Assembly: GCA_016717005.1 (NCBI GenBank)
Contig: JADJUF010000037.1
Span: 620,001 to 684,000 of the forward strand
DNA from: Myxococcales bacterium
Lineage (GTDB): Bacteria; Myxococcota_A; Polyangia; Haliangiales; Haliangiaceae
Direction: 5' to 3'
DNA: 64,000 nucleotides
Positions 48,237 to 60,619 of this stretch are shown in pieces; position 1 is the stretch's first letter; each line of letters starts with the position of its first letter. The translations under genes were made by a program, and so were the position numbers. Under the pieces are notes generated by a model. It was not told the origin of the DNA. It saw only the letters and a program-made list of their open reading frames with translations, and made no database searches.

Positions 48237-50147
48237 TTACTGGGGGGTGACCAGGGTGGCCTGGCCGGTGCGCGCGAACGTCCCGAGGAACTCGGACGAC
48301 TGGCGCCGCCCGGCCGCGGTGTCGAACACGACGAAGTGGCCGTCGCTCAACGTGGCCTGGTACTGCACGATCACGGCGGTGTGGCCGTCGAGGTTGCCGA
48401 CGATCGGCGCGGTCGCGACCCCGCGGCCGCGCATGGCCAAGCCCGCGATCGGCGCGATCACCGGCGCCGCCTGATCGCCGCCGATCGCCACGGCCAGCGC
48501 CTCGATGTCGGGCAGCGGCGTGAAGTGATCGACGAACCCCATGCTCTGGTAGATGTCCATCGGCGCCAGCCCGGCCGGCGGCTCGCGCACCAAGAGCGGC
48601 CCGTAGTTGATCGCGTCCGAGCGCTCGACCCAGGTCTGCAGCAGCGCCAGCACCGGGTTCCACTGGTCGAGCGGCTCGTCCTGGATGATCGAGCGCACCA
48701 GCGACGTCACGTCGAACGGCTCGGTCTTGTTGAGCAGCGCGAAGTACAGGAGCCCGCCCGCGCCCGACAGCACCGCGGCCCGCACCGAGGGCTCGACCGC
48801 CAGGAATGGTGGCCCGGTCAGGCCGCCCTGGGAGTGGCCGAAGAACGACAGCTTGGCGGTGTCGAAGGTGATCGTGTGCGGCGCCGGCTCGGCCTCGTCG
48901 ATGGTCAGGCCCTCGAGCAGCCGCACCACCGAGAAGTCGTCGGCCGCGCCCTGGATGGCGTTGTTGCGCCCGGCGTCGGGGTTCTGGAAGTTGAAGAAGT
49001 CGAGCTCGGGATCGCCGCCGGGGTTGCGCGGCCCGTGCAGCACCTGATCGATCGAGACCGTCGCCAGGCCCTGCTCGGCCATGCGCACCGCGGTGCCGTC
49101 GCCGATGAACGACTGGTAGCTGCCGCCGGTGCCGTGGGCGTAGATCACGACCGGCCAGCCGCCGGCCGGCGCCGGGCCCTCGGGCACGGTGATCGAGAAT
49201 CGCAGCGCCTCGGTCTGCTGCACCACCGGCAGGCCGTCGGGCCCGAGCACGATGTCGCCGCCGGTCAGGCGGTACGGCAGCTCGCCGTTCTGGAAGTTGG
49301 GCGCGTCGAACACGCCGTTGTAGATCGCGTACGGGACCGCGAGCGCCGGCTGGCGCTCGACGTCGCGCGCCACCACCGGCGGCAGCGACCGCACCTTCGC
49401 GCGCAGCTGGCCCATGATCGCGGTGACGGTCTGGGTCGTGAACACCGCCGCGGACACGACATCGGCGCGCTCGTCGCCGCCGGGCTCGTCGAGCCAGGTC
49501 CACAGCGGCGCGTAGCGGTCCTGGGCCCGGGCCAGGGTCGGGTCGGCCGGCGCCGCCGCCGCGGCGATCGCGGCGAACTCGTCGGCGACCAGCACCGGCT
49601 CGCCGTTGGCCTGCACCCGCCGGGTCACGACCAGCGCGTAGGTGGTGTGCTCGTGCAGCGGGAAGCCCGGGTACGGCAACGCCGCCAGCCAGTTGGGGCC
49701 GATCGTGAAGCCGTGGCGATCCTGGAACCGGAACCGCAGCGGGTGGCGGGCGCCGCGTGTCGGTGACGCAGGATCGACGTCGACCAGGTACACCGACGCG
49801 CCGTCGGCCATCGAGGCCGCCGCGTCGGCCGGCAGCGAGTCGAGATCGATCGCGCCGGAGAAGCGCTGGAAGATGGCGGCGTTGGTGCCGAAGCCGTCGA
49901 GCTTGGGCAGCGCGTTGGTGTAGGCGCCGATGATGCCGACCGGGACCGGGTAGTCGGTCATGATCGGGTGGCCGTCGTCGTCGCGACGGATGTCCGACGG
50001 GAACGGCAGCGCGTAGAACTCGCTGGGCGCGACGCCGAGGCGCGGCACCTCGAACACCGCGGCGACCGGCGCCGGCGGCACCACCGGCGGCGACTCGCAC
50101 GCGGCCACGAGGACGACGGTGGCGGCCAGGATTGTGGACTTGGTCAT
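48237..50147 (-). CDS. Alpha/beta-hydrolase lipoprotein
   Basis: A 636-aa lipoprotein (lipobox 'TVVLVAAC'). The N-terminal ~220 residues are a beta-rich region ('YALPFPSDIRRDDDGHPIM') found in large extracellular esterase-like proteins. The hydrolase domain has oxyanion strand 'GWPVVIYAHGTGGSYQSFIG', nucleophile elbow 'FFGHSQGGLTGPPF', and a late His in 'GNLDGHTAVIVQYQ'. A surface esterase or lipase is likely. The stop lies 14 bases before the MshEN gene, so the two may be co-transcribed. Confidence 0.8.
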   Translation of the reverse strand: MTKSTILAATVVLVAACESPPVVPPAPVAAVFEVPRLGVAPSEFYALPFPSDIRRDDDGHPIMTDYPVPVGIIGAYTNALPKLDGFGTNAAIFQRFSGAIDLDSLPADAAASMADGASVYLVDVDPASPTRGARHPLRFRFQDRHGFTIGPNWLAALPYPGFPLHEHTTYALVVTRRVQANGEPVLVADEFAAIAAAAAPADPTLARAQDRYAPLWTWLDEPGGDERADVVSAAVFTTQTVTAIMGQLRAKVRSLPPVVARDVERQPALAVPYAIYNGVFDAPNFQNGELPYRLTGGDIVLGPDGLPVVQQTEALRFSITVPEGPAPAGGWPVVIYAHGTGGSYQSFIGDGTAVRMAEQGLATVSIDQVLHGPRNPGGDPELDFFNFQNPDAGRNNAIQGAADDFSVVRLLEGLTIDEAEPAPHTITFDTAKLSFFGHSQGGLTGPPFLAVEPSVRAAVLSGAGGLLYFALLNKTEPFDVTSLVRSIIQDEPLDQWNPVLALLQTWVERSDAINYGPLLVREPPAGLAPMDIYQSMGFVDHFTPLPDIEALAVAIGGDQAAPVIAPIAGLAMRGRGVATAPIVGNLDGHTAVIVQYQATLSDGHFVVFDTAAGRRQSSEFLGTFARTGQATLVTPQ

Positions 50148-50160
50148 CGGTGCCTCGGCG

Positions 50161-50901
50161 TCAGAACGAGAACGACAGTCCCAGCGAGGTGAACCCGGCC
50201 ACGCCCAGCGCGCCGGCCGCGCCCGCGGTCGCGCCGCCGAGGGCGTCGCGATCGTCGCGGTAGAAGTACCAGCTCCCGGCCCCGGCGGCGGCCGCGGCGC
50301 CGAGCAGCACGACGCCGAGCCAGCGGGTGCGGCTGCGCGCGTGCGCGACCCGAGCCCGGGCCCGCCGCGTCGCCGGATCGATCACGACCGGCACGTCGAT
50401 CGGCGCGCCGTCGCCGACGCCGTTGACCAGCGCGACGACCGCGAGCGCGGCCTCGGTGAAGGCCTCGTCGGTCGTGCACACGTCGCACTTGGCGGCGACC
50501 TGGGTCAGGGGTTGACCGCTCCGGGTGTCGAGCAAGGTGATGACGTAGTGATAGCTCGGTCCGCTGGTGGCGAGCGCGACCTCGATCACGGTCGCGACCG
50601 CGGCCCCGCGCTGGAGCTCGGCCAGGCACGTGCCCAGCAGGCACGCGGTGTTCCAGGGCGTCCCAGCCAGGTACGCGCGCAGGCGCTCGCGCGACGCGAC
50701 CTTGAGGCCCGACAGCTCGAGGCCGTCCTCGATCTTGCGCGTGAACACCTCGGCGGCGTCGGCCGACAGGCCCTCGACCCGCACGTCGAGCAACCCGATC
50801 ACGTCGTCGGTGTCGGCCGGCGCCGGACGCGGCTTCGCGGGCTGGGCCCAGGTCGGGGCCGCCAGCGCCGTCACCGCCACCGCCACGACCAGCGCGCGCA
50901 T
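50161..50901 (-). CDS. Hypothetical exported membrane-anchored protein
   Basis: A 246-aa protein with signal peptide 'VVAVAVTALAAPTWAQ' and C-terminal hydrophobic stretches at ~194-213 and ~222-246. The middle contains 'DAAEVFTRKIEDGLELSGLK' and 'LLGTCLAELQRGAAVATVIE', a pattern that recurs in N-terminal parts of myxobacterial PEGA/TPR proteins (family from memory). Function unknown. Its start shares one base with the upstream stop. Confidence 0.6.
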   Translation of the reverse strand: MRALVVAVAVTALAAPTWAQPAKPRPAPADTDDVIGLLDVRVEGLSADAAEVFTRKIEDGLELSGLKVASRERLRAYLAGTPWNTACLLGTCLAELQRGAAVATVIEVALATSGPSYHYVITLLDTRSGQPLTQVAAKCDVCTTDEAFTEAALAVVALVNGVGDGAPIDVPVVIDPATRRARARVAHARSRTRWLGVVLLGAAAAAGAGSWYFYRDDRDALGGATAGAAGALGVAGFTSLGLSFSF

Positions 50902-51413
50902 CAGGCCTCGTCGACGTCCGCGACGAACCGCTTCATCAGGCCGTCGATCATCAGGTTGCGCTGGGCCACGTCGTACTTGCCGTCGCGCCAGGCGCTCTTC
51001 GTGTCGTCGTACTTCTTGTGGACGTCGGCCAGCACCACCTTGTAGCGCTGCACCTTCTTCAGGATGTCCTTCTGGTTGCGGATCAGATACGCGAGCATCG
51101 ACGCGCCCGCCGCCGCGGTCAGCACCAGCGACAGCGGTCCGCCGAGCGCGTAGCGGAGCCCGACCCGCAGCGCCAGCGCCAGGCCGGCGCCGATCGCGAC
51201 CTTCTTGGTGCCGGTGCCGTCGACGACCGAGTCCTTGGCGAGCCCGACCGACGTGCCCCCGCCGGCCGCGATCAGCAGCGCGATGAAGTTGCCGCGCCGC
51301 GTGGTCCAGCCTCGGTCGTAGTAGTCGCGGACCGCCTGCTTCTGGAAGGCGTCGAAGTCCCGGTAGATGCCGCCGTCATCGCGCGGCGCCGCCGTGGCCC
51401 GCTGGTCTGCCAT
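50901..51413 (-). CDS. Hypothetical membrane protein
   Basis: A 170-aa protein with hydrophobic helices at ~42-58, ~70-86 and ~92-110 and charged ends ('YRDFDAFQKQAVRDYYDRGW', 'VVLADVHKKYDDTKSAWRD'). Family not recognised. TGATG overlap couples it to the next gene. Confidence 0.6.
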   Translation of the reverse strand: MADQRATAAPRDDGGIYRDFDAFQKQAVRDYYDRGWTTRRGNFIALLIAAGGGTSVGLAKDSVVDGTGTKKVAIGAGLALALRVGLRYALGGPLSLVLTAAAGASMLAYLIRNQKDILKKVQRYKVVLADVHKKYDDTKSAWRDGKYDVAQRNLMIDGLMKRFVADVDEA

Positions 51414-51492
51414 GCGGCCAGTGTAGCGCGTCGCCGGCCTGCCGCTGCCCGACCTGCTTGCGAAAGGCCCTTCGCCGGCTCAGATTCGTCCC

Positions 51493-54282
<2,790 letters not shown>

Positions 54283-54387
54283 GTGCGACCGCGGTCGCGG
54301 TGGCGTGGTCGCAGGCGGCGAGGGGCTGTCGGCGGCGGCGGGTTGAGTCCGCCGGCAGCAACCGGCACGGTGGTCGAGGAGGTTGCC

Positions 54388-55470
54388 ATGAAGAACGCAG
54401 GTCTGGTCTGGGTGCTGACGATGGGCGCGCTCGCGGCGTGTGGCGGCGACGATCCCCCGACGCCGTACACGCTCACCTTCGCGGGCACCGCGCCGACCGG
54501 GCTGGTGGCCCAGGACGGCGACGGAGGCTGGCAGCCGGTGGCGTACGTCGCCGGCGGCGCGACGTTCGACGTGACCGCCGGCTTCCACGCCTGGGCGGTG
54601 AAGTGCGACGGGTTCTCGTTCGTCCGGGTGAACTACGACGCCGGCGACCGCGGCCGGCCGATCGAGCCGTGCGGTGGGGTCCCGGCCGCGGCGGTCCACC
54701 TGCGGGGCCAGCTCACGCCGAACACCGCCGAGGTGTTCGTCGGCCTGAACGGTTCTGCCGAGCCGGCCGGCACGGACGGGAGCTACGACGTGGCCAGAGC
54801 GCCTGGGACCTACGACGTCGTGGCGCTCGCCACCGACGGTCCGCGCGCGCTGATCCATCGCGGCCAGGACCTCACCGTCGACGCGACGCTCGACCTCGAT
54901 CTCGCGACCGGGTTCGACCGCGTGCTCGCGCCCGTGACCGTCACCGGCGCAGGCGCCGCGGCGGTGTCGCTCGGCTCCGAGCTCCACACCCACGACGGCA
55001 CCGGGACCTACGTGCCGATGCTCGGCACGGCCGACGCGGTCTGGCTGGTGCCGCCGGCCCAGCGCGTCGCCACCGATCGCATGGTCGCGCTCGCCTACGC
55101 CGAGTCCGCAGGCACCACGCAGATCGTCCAGCGCTTCGTCTCTGACGCCACCGCGCCGACGCTGGCGTTCGCGGCGTTCCCGACGATCGCGGGCGATCGC
55201 AGCGGAGCCACCTGGGGCGCCACGCCCGACATGGTCTACACGTGGCTGCGCTCCACCACCAACCCGCCGGTGACCGTCACGATGAACGCCTCGGGCGCGT
55301 GGCAGGCGGCCCGGGGCGGCGCCGGCGCGCTGCCATGGTTCGATCCGAGCGTCGTGGGCGCGCCCACCTTCGAGGTCGGGACCACGCTCGACTGGTCGAT
55401 CTCGGTCGAGGTCGGTGATCGCGCCGGCGAGCTCACGCTCGACAGTCGCGACGCCACGTTGACCTGGTAG
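54388..55470 (+). CDS. Hypothetical lipoprotein, paralog of the gene at 32,979
   Basis: A 360-aa lipoprotein from ATG 54388 with ribosome site GAGGAGG and lipobox 'TMGALAAC'. It is beta-rich with 'TGGWQPVAYV'-like strands and shares segment order with the 359-aa product at 32,979-34,058 ('APGTYDVVALATDG', 'DLDLATGFDRVLAPVTVTG'). Function unknown. An upstream start at 54283 would precede the ribosome site. Confidence 0.7.
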   Translation: MKNAGLVWVLTMGALAACGGDDPPTPYTLTFAGTAPTGLVAQDGDGGWQPVAYVAGGATFDVTAGFHAWAVKCDGFSFVRVNYDAGDRGRPIEPCGGVPAAAVHLRGQLTPNTAEVFVGLNGSAEPAGTDGSYDVARAPGTYDVVALATDGPRALIHRGQDLTVDATLDLDLATGFDRVLAPVTVTGAGAAAVSLGSELHTHDGTGTYVPMLGTADAVWLVPPAQRVATDRMVALAYAESAGTTQIVQRFVSDATAPTLAFAAFPTIAGDRSGATWGATPDMVYTWLRSTTNPPVTVTMNASGAWQAARGGAGALPWFDPSVVGAPTFEVGTTLDWSISVEVGDRAGELTLDSRDATLTW

Positions 55471-55473
55471 CGG

Positions 55474-56022
55474 TCACGCCGGGCGGCGGCGCAGCGCGGC
55501 GAGCAGCGCCAACCGACGGTCGTCGGCCGGCACCATCTTGGCGAGCCAGCCCGCCACATAGTCGAGGTCGAGGTCGTCGCGGATCGCGACCAGCCGCTCG
55601 AGATCGAGCACGTCCTTGGGGCGGCCGAAGAAGAGCTTCAGGACCATCAGGTCTTCGGGCGAGATGAACCAGCGGGCGTGGCCGCCGGGATCGATCACCG
55701 CCCGACGGCGGGTCCGCATCGCGACGTGGTGCGGATGACTCGCGATGAAGACGTCGATCGGCGCGCGCCCGAGGCGCCCTCGGATCAGGCCGATCCGCGT
55801 GGCGTCCCGCGCGGCGTCCGGTCCGAGCATGACGCCCGCGCGCTCGAGCGCGTCGATCACCCGCGCGACGCCGGCCGGATCGACGAAGACGGTCACGTCG
55901 ACGTCGACGGTGTTGCGCGGCGCGCCCCACACGCCGAGCGCCAGCGCCCCACCGATCGCGTAGTCGATGCCGTCCTCGTCGAAACGATCGGCGACCCTCG
56001 CGGCGGCGTCCGCGGCGCTCAT
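55474..56022 (-). CDS. Nucleotidyltransferase-fold protein
   Basis: A 182-aa protein from ATG 56022. The pol-beta type signature is 'YAIGGALALGVWGAPRNTVD' followed by 'VDVTVF', giving GG and D-x-D. The third acidic residue may be in 'RAPIDVFIAS'. 'WFISPEDLMVLKLFFGRPKD' is the usual C-terminal motif of AbiEii/DUF1814-like antitoxin-type transferases. It overlaps the 87-aa gene by ATGA. Confidence 0.8.
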   Translation of the reverse strand: MSAADAAARVADRFDEDGIDYAIGGALALGVWGAPRNTVDVDVTVFVDPAGVARVIDALERAGVMLGPDAARDATRIGLIRGRLGRAPIDVFIASHPHHVAMRTRRRAVIDPGGHARWFISPEDLMVLKLFFGRPKDVLDLERLVAIRDDLDLDYVAGWLAKMVPADDRRLALLAALRRRPA

Positions 56023-56282
56023 GCCGCGTGGGCGCGCTGCGCGGCGAGGAGGAGGACGGTGTCGGCCGGCAGCGGCGCGGGTGCCAGCGCCCGCTCGAGC
56101 TGGCCCGGGGTCAGCTGCGCGAGGTAGTGATCGGCCTCTCGACACAGCGCGAACATCGTCGCGAGGCACTCGGCCGGGGTCGCGTCGCGCCACAGCTCGG
56201 CCTCGCGGGCCCGCTCGCTGGTCTCGCCGAGCGCCGCCCGCTGGGCCTCCAGGAGACGATTGGCCGCTTCGAGCGAGTCCAT
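56019..56282 (-). CDS. Small helical partner of the nucleotidyltransferase
   Basis: An 87-aa, almost fully helical, soluble protein from ATG 56282 ('LEAANRLLEAQRAALGETSE', 'CLATMFALCREADHYLAQL'). Family not recognised. The four-base overlap (ATGA) with the transferase gene and small size make it a likely partner protein, as in two-gene toxin-antitoxin or regulatory pairs. Confidence 0.6.
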   Translation of the reverse strand: MDSLEAANRLLEAQRAALGETSERAREAELWRDATPAECLATMFALCREADHYLAQLTPGQLERALAPAPLPADTVLLLAAQRAHAA

Positions 56283-56341
56283 CGTCGATAGCTTACCATC
56301 GACCACGCGGCGTGACCTCGGCGCGCTCGGCCTGCCGCCGG

Positions 56342-56680
56342 CTACCAGACCCGCGTCACGGCGCGGTGGGCGAGCACGACCTCGGGGCTGGCCTGCAGCA
56401 GCTCGGCGTAGCGGCGCTGGAACAGCGCGCCGTCGGGCTCGGCGGTGAGCAGCGCGCGCACGGTCGCGCGCAGGTCGGCCTCGTCGTCGGCGGCGACGCC
56501 CTCGTCGAGCCGGACGATCAGCGACGACAGCGGGCCGAGCCAGGCCAGCGCTGGATCCTCGACCAGCAGGTGCCACAGCGCGGTCGCGGTCAGGCGCCCG
56601 CGGGTGCGCTCGAGGGCGACGCGCTCGACCTCGATCAGCGCGCGATGGAGATCGAGCAAGCGCTCGCGCAGCTGGTCCAC
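56342..56680 (-). CDS. Conserved hypothetical protein
   Basis: A 112-aa soluble helical protein from GTG 56680. 'LHRALIEVERVALERTRGRL' and 'LWHLLVEDPALAWLGPLSSL' recall a small conserved family of unknown function whose members carry 'LL..DP.FAWLRPLS' (from memory). No catalytic residue is evident. Confidence 0.65.
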   Translation of the reverse strand: MDQLRERLLDLHRALIEVERVALERTRGRLTATALWHLLVEDPALAWLGPLSSLIVRLDEGVAADDEADLRATVRALLTAEPDGALFQRRYAELLQASPEVVLAHRAVTRVW

Positions 56681-56739
56681 GCCCGCGAGCGTAGCGCGCG
56701 CCGGGCGGCGCGGCGGCGCGGCGGTGCTCGCGCGGCCGG

Positions 56740-56945
<206 letters not shown>

Positions 56946-56946
56946 G

Positions 56947-57723
56947 CTACAGCTCGTAGGTCAGCGAGATCGTCAGGCTGAGCTGCTGCGCGTCGCCCGA
57001 CAGCGTCGGCCCGCCGCTCGGCGCCGCGACGTGGGCCTGGACGAAGCCCGCGGCGTTGGGCAGCTCGGCGCCCCAGCGGCCGTTCCAGCCGTAGCCGTCG
57101 CCCGAGCCCTCGCTGATCGAGGTGATGCGGCCGAGCTTCACGCCCAGCGCCGACGCGGTCTGCTCGGCCTTGGCCTTGGCGGCGGCCAGCGCCAGGTCGC
57201 GGACCTCGCGCTTGCGCGCGGGCAGATCGAGCACGCGGCGCTCGGTCGTGAGGTTGGTCGCGCCGGCGCCGACGGCGACCTCGAGCAGCTCGGGCAGCGC
57301 CTCGAAGCTCGCGGTGGTCGCGGTCAGATCGATCGCCGCGCGGTAGCCGCGCACGCGCTCGCGCTTCTCGTCGTAGACCGGCTGGATGCCCAGGCTCGAG
57401 AACGTCAGGTCCTCGGCGGCGATCCCCGCGGCGATCAGCGCCTGGCGCAGCTCGGCCTGGCGCGCGCGCAGCTGGGTGGCCGCGACCCGGGCGCGCGGCG
57501 CCTCGGCCGCGATCGTCAGGTGCAGGTCCGCGACGTCGGGCCGCACGTCGAGCACCGCGGTGCCGACCACCACGAACTGACCCGGCTGCGGCGTGTCGGC
57601 GCGGGCGCCGTCGACGTGGACGTGGGTGACCGGCTGGCGGCACGCGGCGGCGCCGGCGCCGAGGGCCAGGACCGAGACGAGCGACAGGGCGACGCGAGCG
57701 GCGGCAGGACGGGAGGTGCGCAT
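56947..57723 (-). CDS. SIMPL-domain (DUF541) lipoprotein
   Basis: A 258-aa exported protein; lipobox-like 'LGAGAAACRQ'. The SIMPL domain (~45-258) shows 'GTAVLDVRPDVADLHLTIAA', 'LRQALIAAGIAAEDLTFSSL', 'YRAAIDLTATTASFEALPEL', 'LALAAAKAKAEQTASALGVK' and the end 'LSLTISLTYEL'. The family is periplasmic or envelope-associated with unclear biochemistry. The stop is directly followed by the hexanucleotide tract. Confidence 0.88.
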   Translation of the reverse strand: MRTSRPAAARVALSLVSVLALGAGAAACRQPVTHVHVDGARADTPQPGQFVVVGTAVLDVRPDVADLHLTIAAEAPRARVAATQLRARQAELRQALIAAGIAAEDLTFSSLGIQPVYDEKRERVRGYRAAIDLTATTASFEALPELLEVAVGAGATNLTTERRVLDLPARKREVRDLALAAAKAKAEQTASALGVKLGRITSISEGSGDGYGWNGRWGAELPNAAGFVQAHVAAPSGGPTLSGDAQQLSLTISLTYEL

Positions 57724-57818
57724 GCCCCTACTACGCGCGCGACCCCGACGATGCGTCCCGCGCGCGCGAGCCCTTACACGGGCCTGACCCGCGCCCGCGG
57801 TCGTGGCATCCTGCGCCC

Positions 57819-59195
57819 GTGGACGCGCCCGCGATCACGCTCGGCTTCATGGCCGGCACCCTCGAGGTGCGCGGCGCCGACGCCACCGTCGGCGCCGGCC
57901 TGCCCGGCTGCGTCTGGGACGAGCGGACCGCGTGCCATCGCGCGCCGGCGGTCGCGTACGCGGCGATCGTGCGGGCGCTGGTGGCGCAGCGCCGGCCGTA
58001 CCTCGACGAGGCCCGCCGCTACGGCGAGCTGGCCGCGGGCGCGCGGGTCCACCGGCCGCCGCGGCCGTACCAGGCCGAGGCCCTGGCCGCGTGGCAGGCC
58101 AGCGCCGGGCGCGGCGTGGTGGTCCTGCCGACCGGCGCCGGCAAGACCCAGGTCGCGCTCATGGCGATCGACCTGCGCCGGCGCGACACGCTGGTGGTGG
58201 CGCCGACGCTCGATCTGGTGCGGCAGTGGCACGAGCTCCTGACCGCGACCTTCGGCGGGCCGGTCGGCCTGGTCGGCGGCGGCGAGCACGACGTGCGGCC
58301 GCTGACCGTGACCACCTACGACTCGGCGTACCTGTACATGGAGCACCTCGGCGCGCGGTTCGGGATGGTCGTGTTCGACGAGTGCCACCACCTGCCCAGC
58401 GGCAGCTACGCCATGGCCGCGCGGCTGGCGCTGGCGCCGTTCCGGCTGGGGCTGACCGCGACCCCCGAGCGCACCGACGGCAAGGACGCGCTCCTGACCG
58501 AGCTGATCGGGCCGATCGTCTACCGCAAGGAGATCGTCGAGCTGGCCGGCGACTACCTGGCCGACTACGTCACCGAGCGCATCGAGGTCGACCTCGCGCC
58601 CGACGAGCGCGTCGCCTACGACGCCGAGCGCAAGATCTACCGCGACTTCATCGTGGCGAGCGGCATCCGCCTCGGCGGGCCCGATGGCTGGGCCCAGTTC
58701 ATCATCCAGTCGTCGCGCAGCCCGGCCGGGCGTCGGGCGATGCAGGCGTTCCGCAACCAGCGGGCGCTGGCGCTGTGCGCGCCGGCCAAGCTCGACTACG
58801 TCGAGCACCTGCTGGGCGAGCACAAGGACGAGCGCGCGCTGGTGTTCACCCAGGACAACGCCACCTGCTACGAGGTCGCGCGCCGGTTCCTGATCCCGGC
58901 GATCACCCACCAGACCAAGGTCCGCGAGCGCACCGAGCTCCTGCGCGGGCTGGCGGCCGGGCGCTACCGCGCGCTGGTGGCGTCGAAGGTCTTGAACGAG
59001 GGCGTCGACATCCCCGAGGCCAGCGTCGCGATCGTGCTGTCGGGCTCGGGCTCGGTGCGCGAGCACGTCCAGCGCCTAGGCCGGATCCTGCGCCAGCAGG
59101 ACGGCAAGCGCGCGATCCTCTACGAGCTCGTCACCGGCGACACCGGCGAGACCTACACCAGCGATCGCCGCCGGGAGCACGTTGCTTACCGCTGA
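57819..59195 (+). CDS. XPB-type DNA helicase (archaeal/bacterial XPB)
   Basis: A 458-aa SF2 helicase from GTG 57819. The N-terminal damage-recognition-like region (~1-85) precedes Walker A 'VVLPTGAGKTQVALM' (~104-110), motif II DECH in 'MVVFDECHHLPSGSY', motif III 'RLGLTATPERTDG', and the second RecA domain with 'ALVFTQDNATCYEVARRF', 'ALVASKVLNEGVDIPEASVA' and motif VI 'QRLGRILRQ'. It overlaps the Bax1 gene by 14 bases, the gene pair known from archaea and some bacteria. Confidence 0.92.
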   Translation: MDAPAITLGFMAGTLEVRGADATVGAGLPGCVWDERTACHRAPAVAYAAIVRALVAQRRPYLDEARRYGELAAGARVHRPPRPYQAEALAAWQASAGRGVVVLPTGAGKTQVALMAIDLRRRDTLVVAPTLDLVRQWHELLTATFGGPVGLVGGGEHDVRPLTVTTYDSAYLYMEHLGARFGMVVFDECHHLPSGSYAMAARLALAPFRLGLTATPERTDGKDALLTELIGPIVYRKEIVELAGDYLADYVTERIEVDLAPDERVAYDAERKIYRDFIVASGIRLGGPDGWAQFIIQSSRSPAGRRAMQAFRNQRALALCAPAKLDYVEHLLGEHKDERALVFTQDNATCYEVARRFLIPAITHQTKVRERTELLRGLAAGRYRALVASKVLNEGVDIPEASVAIVLSGSGSVREHVQRLGRILRQQDGKRAILYELVTGDTGETYTSDRRREHVAYR

Positions 59196-60471
59196 TCTGG
59201 TCCGGGCCCGCCGCGCCAAGGGCGAGCTGCGGCTGCTCGCGCTCGACGCCAAGGCCCGGGCCGGCGCGCTCGACAGCGCCGCCGCGCTGATCGCGGTGGC
59301 CGAGGCCCACGTCGGCGAGCGCCGCGACGCGTTCGACGAGGCCTGCGCCGCGGTGGTCGCGGCCGCGCTCGAGCCGCGCCTGGCCGCCGGCCTGGCCAAG
59401 CTGATCGAGGACCGCGCCGAGTTCGACGTCGACGCCACCGCCGATCCGGTCGAGCTGCGCCGCGACGTGTTCGAGCGCGCCGCGGTCGCGCGGGCGGCGC
59501 TGGGGCCCGGCGAGCGGTTCGGGCGCGAGGCGGTCCTGGCCGCGGCCGCGGCCGCGCGCGGCGTCGACGTCGACGCGGTCGAGCGCGGGCTGTTCGCCGA
59601 TCTGCGCGGCGCCCACGTGCTGGTGCGGTTCGCGACGCTGACGCCGGCGGCGCTGGTCGAGGCCTACGAGCAGGGCCAGGCCCAGGCGGTGCTCCTGCGC
59701 GCGGTCGCGGTCGTCGTCGAGGTCGAGTGCGCGGGGCCGGCCGCGTACCGCGCGCTGTTCCGCCAGCTCAAGTTCCAGCGCCTGCTGCACACGATCACGC
59801 CCGGCGCCAAGGGCGGCTACCGGATCGAGATCGACGGGCCGTTCAGCCTGTTCGAGGCGTCGACGCGCTACGGCCTGGCGCTGGCGCTGGCGCTGCCGGC
59901 GATCCAGGCGTGCGATCGCTGGAAGCTCGAGGCCGAGATCCGCTGGGGTCCGGCCCGCACGCCGCTGCGCTGGAAGCACGAGGGCGCGCGCGCCGGCGCC
60001 GACGACGCCCGGGCCGACCTGGCCGACGAGGTCGTGGCGCTGGTCGACGCGGTGACCGCGCTGGCGACGCCGTGGACCGTCGCGCCGGCCGAGGCCGTGC
60101 TCGATCTGCCGGGCGTCGGCCTGTGCGCGCCCGATCTGGCGTTCACCCACCGCGACACCGGCGTGTGCGTCTACCTCGAGGTGCTGGGCTACTGGAGCCG
60201 CGACGCGGTGTGGAGGCGGGTCGAGCTGATCGAGCGCGGCCTGCCCGCGCGCGTGGTGTTCGCGGTCGGGCAGCACCTGCGGGTCAGCGAGGCCGCGCTC
60301 GACGGCGAGCTGCCGGGCGCGCTCTACGTCTACAAGCGCACCCTGGTCGCCAAGGCCGTGCTCGAGCGGGTCGAGGCGGTGGCGGCGGTGCCCGTGGTCG
60401 CGCCGCCGCCGCCGCCACCGACGAAGGCCGCGGCGCCGCCGCGCGCGCGCCGCACCCCGCGCGCGACGTAG
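59182..60471 (+). CDS. Bax1 (DUF790) XPB-associated nuclease
   Basis: A 429-aa partner of the helicase, from TTG 59182. It opens with the family signature 'MLTADLVRARRAKGELRLLA'. The central ~130-260 includes 'FRQLKFQRLLHTITPGAKGG' and 'SLFEASTRYGLALALALPAI'. The nuclease region (PD-D/ExK-like) has 'LCAPDLAFTHRDTGVCVYLE' then 'VLGYWSRDAVWRRVELIERG'. Known Bax1 proteins bind XPB and cut single-strand/double-strand junctions in excision repair. The last ~20 residues are Pro/Arg-rich and the gene end is duplicated downstream. Confidence 0.88.
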   Translation: MLTADLVRARRAKGELRLLALDAKARAGALDSAAALIAVAEAHVGERRDAFDEACAAVVAAALEPRLAAGLAKLIEDRAEFDVDATADPVELRRDVFERAAVARAALGPGERFGREAVLAAAAAARGVDVDAVERGLFADLRGAHVLVRFATLTPAALVEAYEQGQAQAVLLRAVAVVVEVECAGPAAYRALFRQLKFQRLLHTITPGAKGGYRIEIDGPFSLFEASTRYGLALALALPAIQACDRWKLEAEIRWGPARTPLRWKHEGARAGADDARADLADEVVALVDAVTALATPWTVAPAEAVLDLPGVGLCAPDLAFTHRDTGVCVYLEVLGYWSRDAVWRRVELIERGLPARVVFAVGQHLRVSEAALDGELPGALYVYKRTLVAKAVLERVEAVAAVPVVAPPPPPPTKAAAPPRARRTPRAT

Positions 60472-60557
60472 CGCGGTCCGACGCCGCCGGCTCCGACGAA
60501 GGCCGCGACGCCGCGCCGCGATCCCGGGCCCCGCGCGCGACGTAGCGCCGTCCGCTG
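60419..60557 (+). repeat. Duplicated 3' end of the Bax1 gene
   Basis: ACGAAGGCCGCG at 60421 recurs at 60496, and GCGCGCGACGTAGCGC, which contains the TAG stop (60469-60471), recurs with TAG at 60543-60545. The unit is ~75 bp and has diverged in its middle. As at 4.98, 9.6 and 63.0 kb, a stop-containing gene end has been copied downstream. Confidence 0.8.
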
Positions 60558-60619
60558 CCGCGGGCGATTCGCCGACGCCGCGGCGTGATCGCCGGCGCCG
60601 CGGTGTTATGTAGCGGCCG

